From positions 143,756-207,755 of the forward strand of contig NMRB01000211.1 in the NCBI GenBank assembly GCA_002633025.1: a stretch of DNA of 64,000 nucleotides. Direction: 5' to 3'. Source of the stretch: Notospermus geniculatus (lineage: Eukaryota > Nemertea > Pilidiophora > Heteronemertea > Lineidae). The notes under the pieces were generated by a model. The model made no database searches. It saw nothing but the letters and a program-made list of their open reading frames with translations, and was not told where the DNA came from. The translations under genes were made by a program, and so were the position numbers. Shown here piece by piece: positions 22,669 through 39,066 of this stretch (within the stretch, counting starts at the first letter, position 1; every line of letters begins with the position of its first letter).

Positions 22669-23636
22669 AATGGCTCGAACGTTGCTCTTGCTGAATTCGA
22701 GCGTGTCAGTTCGCCTTGTCGTGAAATCGTATTGCTACTCTCAGAATTAGACCTATACTTATCCGCGCAAGTGTTGATGTTTGCAGAACGATGACGAAAA
22801 TCATATACGAGGAAGCAGAAGAAATCCGGAAAAAATCAAAAGAGAAAATAGTTTCGAAAACAGTAATGAAAAGTGTGTTTTAAAAAAAGATTTCAATATT
22901 AGGAGAACGTCGCAATGGTGCAAGAACACCTTCCAAGTCTGATCCACACCAACCCTCTAAAATCTGTGCCGACGACTGGGCATAATGAACAGATTTGCCT
23001 ATTAGGACAAAACTGGGCAATTATCGTTTTTATTATTGGGCCATAAATCAGTCTGTATACAGGTATTCAGGAGGCTTAGGGATTTTTCCTTTTTCCGCAA
23101 TCAGTACATACATGTAGGCCTACATGTAATTGTAATAAGGACTGTTATATACTCCATAATTTGGATGCTTTGGCCATCTCATACATCCCAGGTTTTCATA
23201 GCTCATTGATTCCCCACATCCTCCCGCAGCAAGGGTTTTACCTCGCTCATCTACATCCACTCACAGATTTTGCGTGCGAAGGATGATAAAGAGGAGCGAG
23301 ACCAAAGCCCGCTGTTGGAGGATGATTCGCCTCGATTGCCATGTGATCAATGTGTCACTCATGAACCAAAATTGCAATATGATTTACACCTGTTTTTCAC
23401 AAGCCGACAATGGTACCGTAAGCAATAAAGCTTGTTTCATTGCATATAATTGTTGCAGAGCAATTCGCCGCCTTTTGTTTTAAGTTGAATGCAGCAGAAT
23501 TCTATGGGTATGTCACCGGGATTATAGGCGCCAGCTCCCCCCCCCCCAACAAAAAATACAAGAGTACATGTACTTTCACTACCAAGAGCCGAAATTTGCT
23601 GATAGCAATCTGGATGGAGAACCTTTCTTGAAGACA
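22669..23636. other. Upstream region of the metalloprotease, no gene seen
   Basis: This stretch should contain the 5' UTR and promoter of the minus-strand metalloprotease. I cannot identify a TATA box or start site with confidence. A C-run lies at 23537-23547. No exon or RNA gene is supported. Confidence 0.4.
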
Positions 23637-23639
23637 GAA

Positions 23640-23738
23640 GTGATTAATTCGGTCCAGTGGTTCGAACTCCATACCCTCCATAGGCCTACCTAGAAGAGAT
23701 TAATTCGGTCCAGTGGTTCGAACTCCATACCCTCCATG
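23640..23738. repeat. Tandem duplication, ~41-bp unit
   Basis: GATTAATTCGGTCCAGTGGT followed by TCGAACTCCATACCCTCCAT occurs at about 23641-23681 and again at 23697-23737, separated by ~15 bp. The second copy runs directly into the palindrome at 23737. Confidence 0.9.
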
Positions 23739-23804
23739 ATAAAAAGCAAGAAGTCAATCTCCAGAATTTGTGAATTCTGGAGATTGACTTCTTGCTTTTT
23801 ATCA
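23737..23804. repeat. Perfect palindrome, 32-bp arms, 4-bp spacer
   Basis: The left arm 23737-23768 (TGATAAAAAGCAAGAAGTCA, then ATCTCCAGAATT) is the exact reverse complement of 23773-23804, with TGTG between. No mismatch is present in 32 bp. Confidence 0.95.
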
Positions 23805-23921
23805 TTTTGTGTGTCAATTTTGTGCTTTTCTGTATCTTGGACACACCCTCCATGGATGTCATGTCGAGGCCCAGTCGTATGCTGGTGTATAAAGACGACC
23901 CAACATCTATAAAACATCTAC

Positions 23922-24115
23922 AAAACAAAGAAGAATACGAAGAAGAAAAAGAAGAAGAACAACAACAACAACAAAACAAGACCAACAACAAGAACAGCAA
24001 CAAGAACACCAAGAAGAACATAAACAACAACAAGAAGAACAAGAACAACAAGAAGAAGAAAAAGAACAAGAAAAAGGAACAACAACAAGAACAAAGAACA
24101 ACAATAGCCAAAGCC
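23922..24115. repeat. Imperfect AAC/AAG/GAA trinucleotide repeat
   Basis: About 190 bp of purine-rich triplets (AAC, AAG, GAA and CAA) run without interruption. Frames through it read as Lys/Asn/Gln/Glu homopolymers on the plus strand and as Ser/Cys/Phe or Leu/Val stretches on the minus strand. This is a microsatellite and not evidence of a gene. Confidence 0.85.
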
Positions 24116-24991
24116 AAAAAACGAAAGCCAAAACCACAGCAAAGGCCAAAACTTTGGCAAAAAGAAAAAACCAAGAGCGGGAATTAAACGCCCGCAACGC
24201 ACTGGCACTGAGCGCTGCTTCATACATTCAAAACCTTAACAGTTATTTGGTCTGGGCGTGGCGTTATATCTGGGTCACGCACAACGTAGGGAATACGTAT
24301 CTTTATGAAGTGGGGATCGTTGATGTTTCTCGATCTGACAAAAGATTGGATTTCTGACCATTAAATATACGGGTGTGGCTTGTGAATACGGTCCCTTGAA
24401 ACACCCATCACCCCTGCATTGCATGCATCAACGCCCCTCCCGTGTTCCAGCCCAAGGGCAAAACGACCGGACACCGCCGGCAGGTGCGGAAAACAATGCC
24501 GGTGACGACAACAACCTCAAACGTTATCCGCACGCTGGAACAAAAATGCGTTTTCTCCCAATCTAAAAGCTCATCGATCGTCCAAGCACTCGATTTCTTT
24601 GTTGAAATTATAGCCAATAGTAGGTACTACAATCTTTTCGTTAAATTGAGTTTGTTGAGTGGAAGAAATATTGGTTATTTCGTGAAATGTATCGGCATCG
24701 GCATAATAGAATATGCCTATGTACAGGCCAATGCACAGGGAGTGCATGTACATTGCTGGGTTTGTTATTTCGTGTACCGGTAGGCCTAGGCGTACCAGGT
24801 ATTTTGGCCTACACATTTCGAATGAATGGGGTCTGAAGACCCTTGGGTAGAACTTAAATTTAGAATCCCTGGTTTGAAGTGGCACGGCACACAATGGAAA
24901 TCCTGCACAATCATATATTCATAGGCCCTAACATTAGGCCTAATGCATGTAATGGAAAGCCCAATTGGAAAGGGTTAAAATTTGGCCCAGG
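24116..24991. other. Non-coding stretch
   Basis: About 0.9 kb with short frames on both strands (for example 24442-24783 + and 24571-24894 -) that have no recognisable domain or splice context. No RNA gene is seen. Confidence 0.4.
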
Positions 24992-26315
24992 CTACAGGTA
25001 CGGCAGCCGTACACCAAAATATAAATTCTAGGGATACGGCAGTCTTGTTATTACACTGCGCATGTTCAGTTTACTGCCGTATTATAATACGGCACTGCCG
25101 TATCCGAACAATCATTGGCTATTGATACAGCAGAAGAAGTGCGCATGCGTAAAGATCTTCATTTATTCCCGCGCTGCGCCTGCGCAGTTTTCTGCCGTAT
25201 CTTCACCGAGATGGGCTAGGGATACGACAGCGGGACTCTCCCCAGTGCTCGAAAAGTAGCTATTTTACTCGCCATTGGCGACCAGGAATTTACACTTGGC
25301 GAGTTGTTTACGAAGGCAGGACGCCATTTGGCGAATAAAATTTACAATTTTTGAAGATATAATTCGCCAAATGATATTTGTGAAAGCACACTTTTGAAAA
25401 TAAGGCCTTGGCGCAAGAAATGCAGACATAACCCCAATGGCGCCAAAAGAAGCTTCGTCGGCCATGTCGGCACGGTANACGGCATTTGATATTTCTAAAT
25501 TAGTCAGGTTTGCGAGTAATTGGGCATTTTATTCAGTACATGCCAATACACTATGCTCCACAGGGCGCATATGGGTAAACCATAACGTCCCAGGCAATAG
25601 CCGTCAATGTCATATCGTAAAAGAAGCTATGCCTGGGCGATATGGTTACCGTAACTACCGCTATTAGGGCCTACGGCAGTGCCGTACCAGCATGATTTTT
25701 ATACAAGAGATTGGCAGATCAAGGGGGAGGATGTACCATGAAGTATCTGAGTGTAGGCAAGGCCTACGTCGTTGCACTTCCAAAGGAATTGGCCCATACG
25801 TCACTTCATGGAGGTTCGACGGTTTGACCTCCCGCCAACACCAAAATGATTCATGCGACTTGTTAAATCTCCCAAACATCGCCCGAGGAATGTGCACGGA
25901 AAATGAACTTAGAATTTTTCACAAAAAATACAAAAAAAAGAAAAACAGACACGTAAAAGAAGTGCAACCGCGAGGAATCGAACCCGGCGCACCGGATTCA
26001 CGGCCCCACGCTCTACTATACAAGCCAGCGGGCCAGCTGGTCGAGTGTGGAAAATTCTATCATCCCAACAATCAGTGCTGCAAATAATATCCTGCCCAAA
26101 TAATACTGACACGATCAAACCCTGATCAAATCCTGACCCCCTTCCCCAAACGATGTCTGGAAGATAAATCGTGCCTAAAGAGGCCGCCATTGTTTTAAAT
26201 CATGGTTCATTGTTTTGCGTAGGCCTGTTAGGGAAATGCAAGTTGCTGCGCATGTGCACAAACTATGCCGTACCCCTAGCCAATGGGTTTATGAGTACGG
26301 CTGCCGTACCTGTAG
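24992..26315. mobile_element. TIR-bounded block (21-bp perfect TIRs)
   Basis: The left end 24992-25012 (CTACAGGTACGGCAGCCGTA plus C) and the right end 26295-26315 are exact reverse complements. Inside, TACGGCAG/CTGCCGTA motifs recur near 25035, 25075, 25093, 25193 and 25672, so smaller palindromic pieces are nested within. No transposase is recognisable and no clear target-site duplication flanks it. It may be one non-autonomous element or several nested ones, and lies 276 bp upstream of the EFTUD2 start. Confidence 0.5.
25960..26035 (-). pseudogene. tRNA-like sequence, probably pseudogene or SINE head
   Basis: On the minus strand GGCTTGTATAGTAGAGCG (A-box-like) and GGGTTCGATTCC (B box) are correctly spaced, but the T stem and acceptor stem contain mismatches. 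I cannot fold it into a clean cloverleaf. It lies inside the TIR-bounded block 24992-26315. Confidence 0.4.
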
Positions 26316-26559
26316 ACAGTTCGTTAAAATTTTTAGTGATGTACCTATTAATGGTGCTTAATTCCGTCAACAAAACAAACAGTCAATCGATTCGATGACC
26401 AGGTCCAGCATGTTCAGGGGGGATTGTAAAGTCCTTCCGGTTAGGCTAGCTAGGCCTACCGGTACATTACAGTATGTTTCTTACATACATACATTGGTCG
26501 TGGAGGCCAGTGACTACTGCGTATGGTATTCCAATTCAGTTGTCTTTCACCTTTCACTT

Positions 26560-26591
26560 TGCAGATTTCATAGCCAGTCAGATTCACCACC
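26560..26591 (+). other. Probable 5' UTR splice acceptor of EFTUD2
   Basis: A pyrimidine-rich stretch ending CACTTTGCAG (26558-26567) lies just before the EFTUD2 start codon. It would place the ATG near the start of the second exon, behind an upstream non-coding exon that cannot be located from sequence. Confidence 0.4.
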
Positions 26592-32023
<5,432 letters not shown>

Positions 32024-32251
32024 ATATCATGCTGAACTTCCAGTGGAGGAACTCCCATGTTGAATTACTGATGAGGGGAAGAATCCAAAGGAAAACTTGG
32101 CTGCATTTGAGGGAGTGTGGAGATGGAGACCCTTGAAGAAATGGTGACCAGCGCAGCAGGAAATCATCCGCAAGGCCTATACTGTCATATTTCTGTGCAT
32201 TATCTCTTCTCATTTGTTTTATATCAGAATCATGAAATGAATTTCTCATGA

Positions 32252-32257
32252 AATAAA
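32252..32257 (+). terminator. EFTUD2: EFTUD2 polyadenylation signal
   Basis: AATAAA lies 229 bp after the EFTUD2 stop codon and is followed about 20-30 nt later by a GT-rich stretch (CTGTTGTGATG, then CTGTGTGTCGTTTTG), as expected for cleavage near 32275. Confidence 0.8.
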
Positions 32258-32353
32258 ATCTGTTGTGATGTAACTTCACTGTGTGTCGTTTTGTTTGCTA
32301 GGATCTCGAAAACCTGTCCTTAGATTTCGTTTAGGTGATTGTTTTCCCGATAG

Positions 32354-32375
32354 ATGGCAGAAAAAACAAGATGGC
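32354..32375 (+). promoter_or_regulatory. SUGCT: YY1-like AAGATGGC start-site motif of SUGCT
   Basis: AACAAGATGGCAGCCC spans the SUGCT start codon and matches the YY1 motif (AAGATGGCGGC) that often lies at or just after start sites of TATA-less promoters. A second ATGGCAG at 32354 gives an upstream ATG out of frame with the coding ATG at 32371. The promoter must be compact, since the EFTUD2 poly(A) signal is only about 114 bp upstream. Confidence 0.4.
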
Positions 32376-35300
32376 AGCCCCCATTCTCCTGTCATTTTCC
32401 CGAAATATTGTCCGCAAAATCTCTCCCGCTGCAGTGGTTTGGAGGGTACAGAGGAATTATGTCAATCATGGTATGTCGTATAATAACAATTGTTCCGAGA
32501 TTGACGTGCTAATTCGTGTATTTCAGTATTTTAAGGGTTAAATTGGTACTAAGGTCTGTCCTTCACTGTCCTACACTACACTCTAGTAGTGTACAGCCTA
32601 CAGGCTGTCCCAAAAAATTGATAATGCTTTAATAGCTAGCACTACACATTGTAAGTCACGTACGCCATGTCTCGGGTCAAGTAGATTTTTTGTTAGAATG
32701 GGAAATTATTTGAGTACTTGGTCTGAAAAATTCACATTGATTTTTTCGTCAATTTCAGTCAGCGATGACACGCCAAACAATGGTCCACTGGCCGGATATA
32801 GAGTTATTGATTTAACACGGTGTGTTATCAGTGTTTATCAGTCTGTTTTTGTATACATGTAATCGCATATTATACCAAAATTTGATTAGAGGGGACTGTC
32901 TCATTCATAGGGGCCTACATGTATTTTGATGATACTCTCCCACTGCCCACTAGGCCTACTACATGTAGGCCTACTAGGGACCTGATAGGGTTTAGGGACC
33001 CTGGCCTAAGTGAGTGTTAAAACCCTACCCCTAACCCTCCTAAGCCTCATGATGGGTTAACAACCTCCACGTCGGGTCCCTGTGTCACTGCCAAGGCCTG
33101 GCCGAAAGTGGAAATATTGGAAAGTTACGAAAGGTATTGCATTGTAGTTTTACACTCCATTCCAGAATCCTGGCTGGGCCATACTGTACTATGATTTTAG
33201 GAGATCATGGTGCTGAAGTTATCAAAATTGAAAGTCCAAGTAAGTTAAAACAGCTGGTTAAGTACCTTCGTACATGTCGTAATCTACCAATACAATCTTT
33301 ATGATAAGTGAGCAGTTACCATGGATACAGGGCTTTCTGTCACCAGTGGCAACATCGCTTCCTCATTTCAGATTTTGGTGATGACACAAGGAGGTGGGGT
33401 CCTCCGTTTATCAAGGGTGAAAGTACTTATTTCATGGCTGTAAATAGGAATAAAAAGGTACTGGCACCCTACGGCAGTGTTTTGTGTTGTATCAGATTTT
33501 TCCATCATTTTCAATGACCAAGTATTGCATCAATTACCCAGTATACCCAACAAAATGTTTTTCCGGTGTGCTTGGAACAATTTTTCTTGCGAGTATTGGT
33601 ACCGTTTTTTATAGATTTCCTTGCGTCTATTTTACAGAGTATTGCCATCAATATAAAACATCCCGAAGGTGCTCAGATCTTAAGACAAGTGAGTAAATTA
33701 TTATACTCACTAATCAGGAATGAAAGACTATTACATGGGGAGTATCATATGATACTCACCAGCCTGTCCTAGAAATGCCAGTGATGGCAATTGATGAAGT
33801 ACTGGTGTACCGATACATGTATTTAAGAAGGATGAGAGGAAAAGGGATCAGAACTGACTTGCAGGCCAGCAGAGAGAATTCAGAAGTGTCTGGGGCAATT
33901 TTGAAATCAGGAGTTGGTGATCTCTTCAAAAAGAGATTGCCAATTACCGGTAGTAAAAGGGTTGATTTAAAATGCTGTAGAAAATCTTGTACGATTACTT
34001 ACAATCTGTTCTTATCTTAGCTGATCAAAGAAAGTGATGTTGTCGTGGAAAATTACGTCCCTGGCACTTTGGCAAAATATGGTCTTGATTATGATTCCGT
34101 GAAAGATTTAAATGACAAACTGATCTACTGTTCAATATCAGGTGAGGTCATTTTTAATTGCTTAAAAAAGAGCTTGGGTAACCGGTGGCTGATCCTCTAG
34201 AGTCAGTGCTGTATCTGACTGAGGTCGGGTCATGCCCGGTAACCATCTGAAGGGGGACTCCCATTTTGCCTATCTCCTATATATTCCGTCCCGAGAAAGA
34301 AAGCATGAATGAATTCATTTAAGCGATTTGGAATGTGTAGCTTGGAGCCTGAAGTTCAACATTTTATTAAAAACCTGTTACAGGTTATGGCCAAACGGGT
34401 CCGTGGGCTGATCGAGCAGGTTTTGATGTCATCATATCGGCTGTTGGAGGGTTGATGCAGATCACTGGGCCTGAACATGGTATGTTATAACATTGGAACA
34501 GGTTTATCCTTTATTGATGGTCCCATGGTTTCACATCTGGAGTCACAGCTGTTATGTAGCTGTTACAAAATCAGAGGAGTTTGCTGCCTACAGATCATCA
34601 GATATTTACAACTTTGCCGCCCGATCCCGATGTCTTTGTATCAGCAACATCATGAGGTCACACCACAATGACTTCAGATCATGACTTTCTCCATGATCAT
34701 GATGCAACTTCTTGTCTGTTTGCACCTTCAGGCGAACCGTGCAAGGTCGGTGTTCCTGTCACAGACCAGGCCACGGGTTTGTACGCCTATGGTTCCATCA
34801 TCGCCGCTCTTCTTCATCGACATAAAACGGGGCGAGGGCAGTATATTGACTGTAATCTACTTTCCACTCAGGTTTGTCTGATGCTTCCTCTTCTCTGATT
34901 TCGAAAACTTTTAACACGGAATGACTTTTATTGTCAGGAATGTTCTTCTCACTATTTTTCTCTAAGGTGGCCATGCTGATTCATGTTGGTAGTTCCTACC
35001 TCAATGCTGGAGTTGAGGGAAAAAGATACGGAACAGCCCATGGTTCTATCATGCCATATCAAGTAAGTGTAGTACTGGAGCTGTAACTGGGCACGAGGAT
35101 CTGGCAGTATGCTGTGATTGCAGCTTTGATGAGCAAGATGTCCAAACAATTGCTACATGTAATTAAACAGTGCATGGCCACAAATTTACTGAGCTGTGCA
35201 GCCTGCGAGGGTTTTCCTAGGTCTACTATAAAAATTGCCGCCTTTTTATGCAGGCATTTCCAACCGCGGATAGTTATCTTGTTGTTGGAGCAACAAATGA

Positions 35301-36217
35301 TACACAGTTCAAGAAGATAGCTCACTTGCTTGAGCTTCCACATCTACTTGAGGACAAACGTTACGTCTCGAATCCTGCGAGGGTAAAACACCGAGCTAGC
35401 TTGATAGATACCTTATCGAAAAGGTAAGGTTTAAAGCCTCCAACACTTGTGCATTTTACACTGCGTTTGGCAGTATAACCTTGGCTATTTTCTGCTAAAT
35501 TGGATGACATTTATTTCATCTAATATTGTGGCTGTAACCTGATTAAAAGCCAGACCAATCCTTGGTAAGCTATCAGTGTGACAATCTGAGCAAAAAGGCC
35601 TCTGCGTCTCTTGACATTATTATTGTTTACATGTAGATTTCGAAGTAAGACGACCCAAGAATGGTTGGACATTTTTGAAGGGAGTAGATTATCGTATGGT
35701 CCGATTAATCAAACGAGTGAGGTATTTAGAAATGAACAAGTTGTACATAGCGGAATGATACAAGAGATGAATCACAAAAGAGCTGGGAAAATCAGGGTTC
35801 CAGGTGAGAAACTTAGTTTTCCTACACGGCCACTGTGTTCCACTCGCTCGCTTCGCTCCATTGGGAGAATTGGGGAGGCTTTGGAAAAGACTAGAAAACT
35901 GTATGCAGCAGATGCAGGGCTATCAAGAACCTCTGATGGTCTTTGTGGTTTGCATGTAGTGGCTCTGGAACTTGAGCAACGTTGAGCATGGTCATGAGAT
36001 GGGTTGGTTCTCATTTCCATATACATGTATATATTTTATGTTCAGTGTTGATTGATTCATTTTTCCAGGTCCTCCTGTAAAATTCAGTGAGACAGAGACA
36101 GTGTTTCAGTACCCGCCACCAACGTTTGCACAGCACACAGATGACATCTTACGAGATATTCTTCAATATAATGATGATCAAATAGAGGCTTTAAAAGAAG
36201 ATGGTGCTGTTCGCTGA
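32371..36217 (+). CDS. SUGCT: SUGCT, succinyl-CoA:glutarate CoA-transferase (class III CaiB/BaiF family)
   Basis: Coding exons: 32371-32470, 32759-32819, 33166-33239, 33372-33457, 33638-33688, 34021-34141, 34384-34479, 34732-34871, 34967-35062, 35254-35423, 35637-35803 and 36069-36217. All are GT-AG and in phase, and total 436 aa (human about 440). The N-terminus ([20 protein letters not shown], Arg-rich, no acidic residue) is a mitochondrial presequence. The CaiB fold follows: [49 protein letters not shown] and [12 protein letters not shown]. Then [15 protein letters not shown] carries the probable catalytic Asp179, followed by [31 protein letters not shown] and [12 protein letters not shown]. 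The enzyme moves CoA from succinyl-CoA to glutarate in lysine/tryptophan catabolism; loss in humans gives glutaric aciduria type III. It is the head-to-tail neighbour of EFTUD2. Confidence 0.97.
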
Positions 36218-36233
36218 AACACGTAGAAGATGC

Positions 36234-36488
36234 ATTAAAAGTAATGTAGACTGATGTTGTTATTTTGTAAGGGTGCTGCAAGGTCCATGAGTAGTAGTTC
36301 AATCGGATAACTATCTATTGTCGAACCCTTGGGTTGTTATTTGTTATAGGGAATTTGTAGCAGGGTCTGAATTAGGGTTTAGTGACTAAAAAATCCCTCC
36401 CATGTAAAAGTGCCTGCTTTAGTGTTTGACGGACACTTTAAAACTCGTAGTATTTTAAAATATAGGTACATGTAAGCTCCAAAATAAA
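36234..36488 (+). terminator. SUGCT: SUGCT polyadenylation signals
   Basis: ATTAAA at 36234-36239 lies 17 bp after the stop codon and a canonical AATAAA at 36483-36488. The second, followed by a T-rich stretch at about 36510-36535, is the better candidate. Confidence 0.5.
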
Positions 36489-36539
36489 AGAATATACAGT
36501 AAACTTACATTGTTTTTTGTGCATTTTTGTTTTGTATTC

Positions 36540-37310
36540 ATTCTGCGTGAACAAGGAGTGTCTGAGTCAACATAGGATATGAATTCTTGTGTAATGCTGG
36601 AACCTTGCTCAGCAATTTGAGAGGCAGGTTGCTTTTCATGATAGTCTGATATAAAGCCTGTACCGGTGTATAAGTCAGAGCCCTCTTTTTGTCCATACTA
36701 TGAACATCGTCTTCAGGTAGGCCTCCCCTACATGTACAATCCTGAATGCCGATAATTATTTCCCAGGCCTCTGCCTGGAAATAGCATTGGGTTCATGGCA
36801 GGAGGCCTGTGCAGCAGGCCTACTCCACAGAATGGGCGACAAAATAAAGTAGGCCTATAGATCGAAAGGTCCATTGAGAATATTGAGATTCACATTTCTC
36901 ATCTTCTTTAAGTTAGTGTTTTTAGTGATTGTGCCTAAAGAAGGCCCTTGTCAGAGCCGAAAATTCGGAGTANCTATCCCTACCTCCCCCCCCCCCCCCA
37001 ATGCATGACTTCTAGATTTTAGGACAGAGGACTGCTCAATTTTGAATAAGAACTGAGGATGGACTGAGGATCTGTGGTTCTCCTACAGTGGGACCTCTCT
37101 ATTTAGGACACCTTTAGAGAATGAAAGTTGCTGTCCTTAATTGAGAGGTGTACTGTCTGATAAGGTCAGAATGGATACGACCAATTTGGTTTGCGACTGA
37201 TTAACTGAGGTGTCCTTCTGGCCGTGGTGTCTGTTAAGGGAGGTAGCACTGGAAATAATAGGTATTTCACGTTGGTGAATTGAAAACGGCAAAATAAAAA
37301 AGCAGTAAAA
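36540..37310. other. Intergenic stretch between SUGCT and tRNA-Leu
   Basis: No gene is seen. A C-run lies at 36988-36999 and one ambiguous base at 36973. TAGGCCTAC-type words are frequent. Confidence 0.5.
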
Positions 37311-37314
37311 TGTT

Positions 37315-37396
37315 TGACAGCTGTGGGATTCGAACCCACGCCCATTTCTGGACTGGTGCCTAAAACCAGCGCCTTAGACCGCTCGGCCAAACTGCC
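37315..37396 (-). tRNA. tRNA-Leu(UAG)
   Basis: This is an 82-nt, intronless type II tRNA on the minus strand. The acceptor stem GGCAGTT pairs with AGCTGTC over 7 bp with two G-U pairs, and the discriminator is A. The A box region is TGGCCGAGCGGTCTAAGGCG. The anticodon stem CTGGT/ACCAG encloses loop TTTAGGC, so the anticodon is UAG (reads CUA and neighbours). The variable arm TCCAGAAATGGGC has the leucine-type length. The T arm GTGGGTTCGAATCCCAC is perfect and includes the B box. T-runs (ATTTTAC, then CTTTTTTA) follow the 3' end as pol III terminators. It looks fully functional. Confidence 0.95.
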
Positions 37397-37399
37397 ACA

Positions 37400-38722
37400 C
37401 TGCAAGCTGGCGGCTTGCGTACAGCCAACACAATGTATACAGTACGAACATTGTGATTCATCGATGAAAGAGCGACGCATGCGTTGCCCTGACGTCGTGT
37501 TGAGCGGGCTCTTTAATCAGAACATAGTAAAGAGCATTGGAGATCAACCTCATGACTCGTCTTCCTATAGTGTAGCCTATCGACAGGTTTTTGGCCTTTC
37601 AATCGGTGATAACTTTGAGGCGGATAGGGATTTTCTGCATGGCGTGACCCGGGGGTGTGACTATTCTCTTGGCTTCTACTTCGCAATCCCATAAGGACGA
37701 ATACCGTCATGGGTGTGTCTCAGCTGTCATAGAGGGACGTGGGGCCTGGTAGCGTACGACAGGGTTGGGTAGCCTAGGTCCTCTGTTTTCGTTCCCTGGG
37801 GGTAGAGAATCTGCAGCTGTTAAAGAAACTTTATCATTTTCGGTGACCAGCAAACCACAGTAGCCTAATAAAAAAACCAACGAAGTCATGAAAAAGTCTG
37901 CTGGTAGATCACAAGGGTTTATCTGACATGGAATGCGCCGGGGTTCAAAGCGTGGAAAATCTCGTGCACAAAACAAGGCCGGGCAACAAGGTCGGAATTG
38001 ATGTATGTTTGGTTTATAACTCGTTCGCCTGATTAGGGCATTTCATGAAAACATGTAAAAGCCATTATTCGCCAGCGTCCGTCCTTCCCCAAGGATCTCG
38101 CCACACGAGATCCGCTGGTTTCAGGACGTTTCTCAGGAAGGTCAGCGTAGCTCCGGTGTCGCTAAGGCCAGCCCTAGGAGGGGCGACATCGATCCTTAGT
38201 CTTCCCAGACTGCAATTATCAGTGGGTCTGGTGGCCAACGAGACTGGCCAAATTATTTCGGTTCCTCATTTTTGTCAGAACCTTGCAGACTTTCTTTAGT
38301 GACTTATATAAAGCAAAGGCAGATGTAGTGTTCACTGACCTCGATCGATACCGCGTATTCAGAAAATGGGCCTAAATTGATTTTGATCCAAGTCGATCGA
38401 TTTATTACTTGTAGGCTACCTAACGACAAAAAGCAAATGGAATCAATATAGTTCTTCAATCTTCATTCAATTCCCCATTCATGATCTGCGTGTCAACATG
38501 TCGAGAAGAGATGTTGTCAGCAGCGGAGTTGTCTTCTGCCAGCAGTGAGGCAAGCATCCTCGATCGACCGATAGTAGGCCTACATGTAGCTCAATGGACC
38601 GACGCATCTTTGTATGTCAACATCTTTAAATTCCTGCTGATCACTGCATCCCGCCGAGCGATGTAGCTGTGAATGCTTGTTCGGGTGGCGATAGGAGTTG
38701 GAACGCATGCTAAGGCCTCTAG
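37400..38722. other. Non-coding stretch, possible relic of a retroelement
   Basis: No intact gene. On the minus strand at about 38060-38265 a ~65-codon frame between two stops contains GRLRIDVAPPRAGLSDTGAT, faintly like a retropepsin active-site region. The match is short and isolated, so I do not call a gene. Confidence 0.3.
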
Positions 38723-38724
38723 AG

Positions 38725-39066
38725 GCCGTGTTACAAGCATATTTGTAGCCGCGCCACTATTTGTAACCTACCACTATTTGTAGCCAATTTAGCAGTCGCT
38801 ACAAATAGCGTTGTCGCTATCAACGCTATTTGTAGCCGCAACGCTATTTGTAACAAATAGCGGCGAAGTCGGTTACAAATACGGTTAGTCCGTATCAGCT
38901 ATAAATAGCGGCGACTCGGTTACAAATAGCGTTGATTACAAATAGCGTTGCGGCTACAAATAGCATTGATAGCGACAACGCTATTTGTAGCGCCTACTAA
39001 AATTGGCTACAAATAGTGGTAGGTTACAAATAGTGGCGCGGCTACAAATACGGTTGTAACAGGCCC
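38725..39066. mobile_element. Foldback element with CTACAAATAG subrepeats
   Basis: A near-perfect inverted repeat of about 340 bp. The left arm, from GTTACAAGCATATTTGTAGC on, mirrors the right arm ending GCTACAAATACGGTTGTAAC, each about 150-165 bp with a short centre near 38885-38905. Within each arm CTATTTGTAG/CTACAAATAG recurs every 15-25 bp in both orientations. No coding. Confidence 0.9.

Noticed and set aside
23792-24187. 131-codon Lys/Asn/Gln-rich frame and its Leu/Val- and Ser/Cys/Phe-rich antisense frames
   Set aside because: Produced by an AAC/AAG trinucleotide repeat. No domain or splice evidence.
25692-26087. 131-codon frame with RGIEPGAPDSRPHALL
   Set aside because: The recognisable part is antisense translation of the tRNA-like sequence at 25960-26035.
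37314-37694. Plus-strand 126-codon frame with GFEPTPISGLVPKTSALDRS
   Set aside because: This is the antisense translation of the tRNA-Leu gene. Such peptides are well-known spurious database entries.
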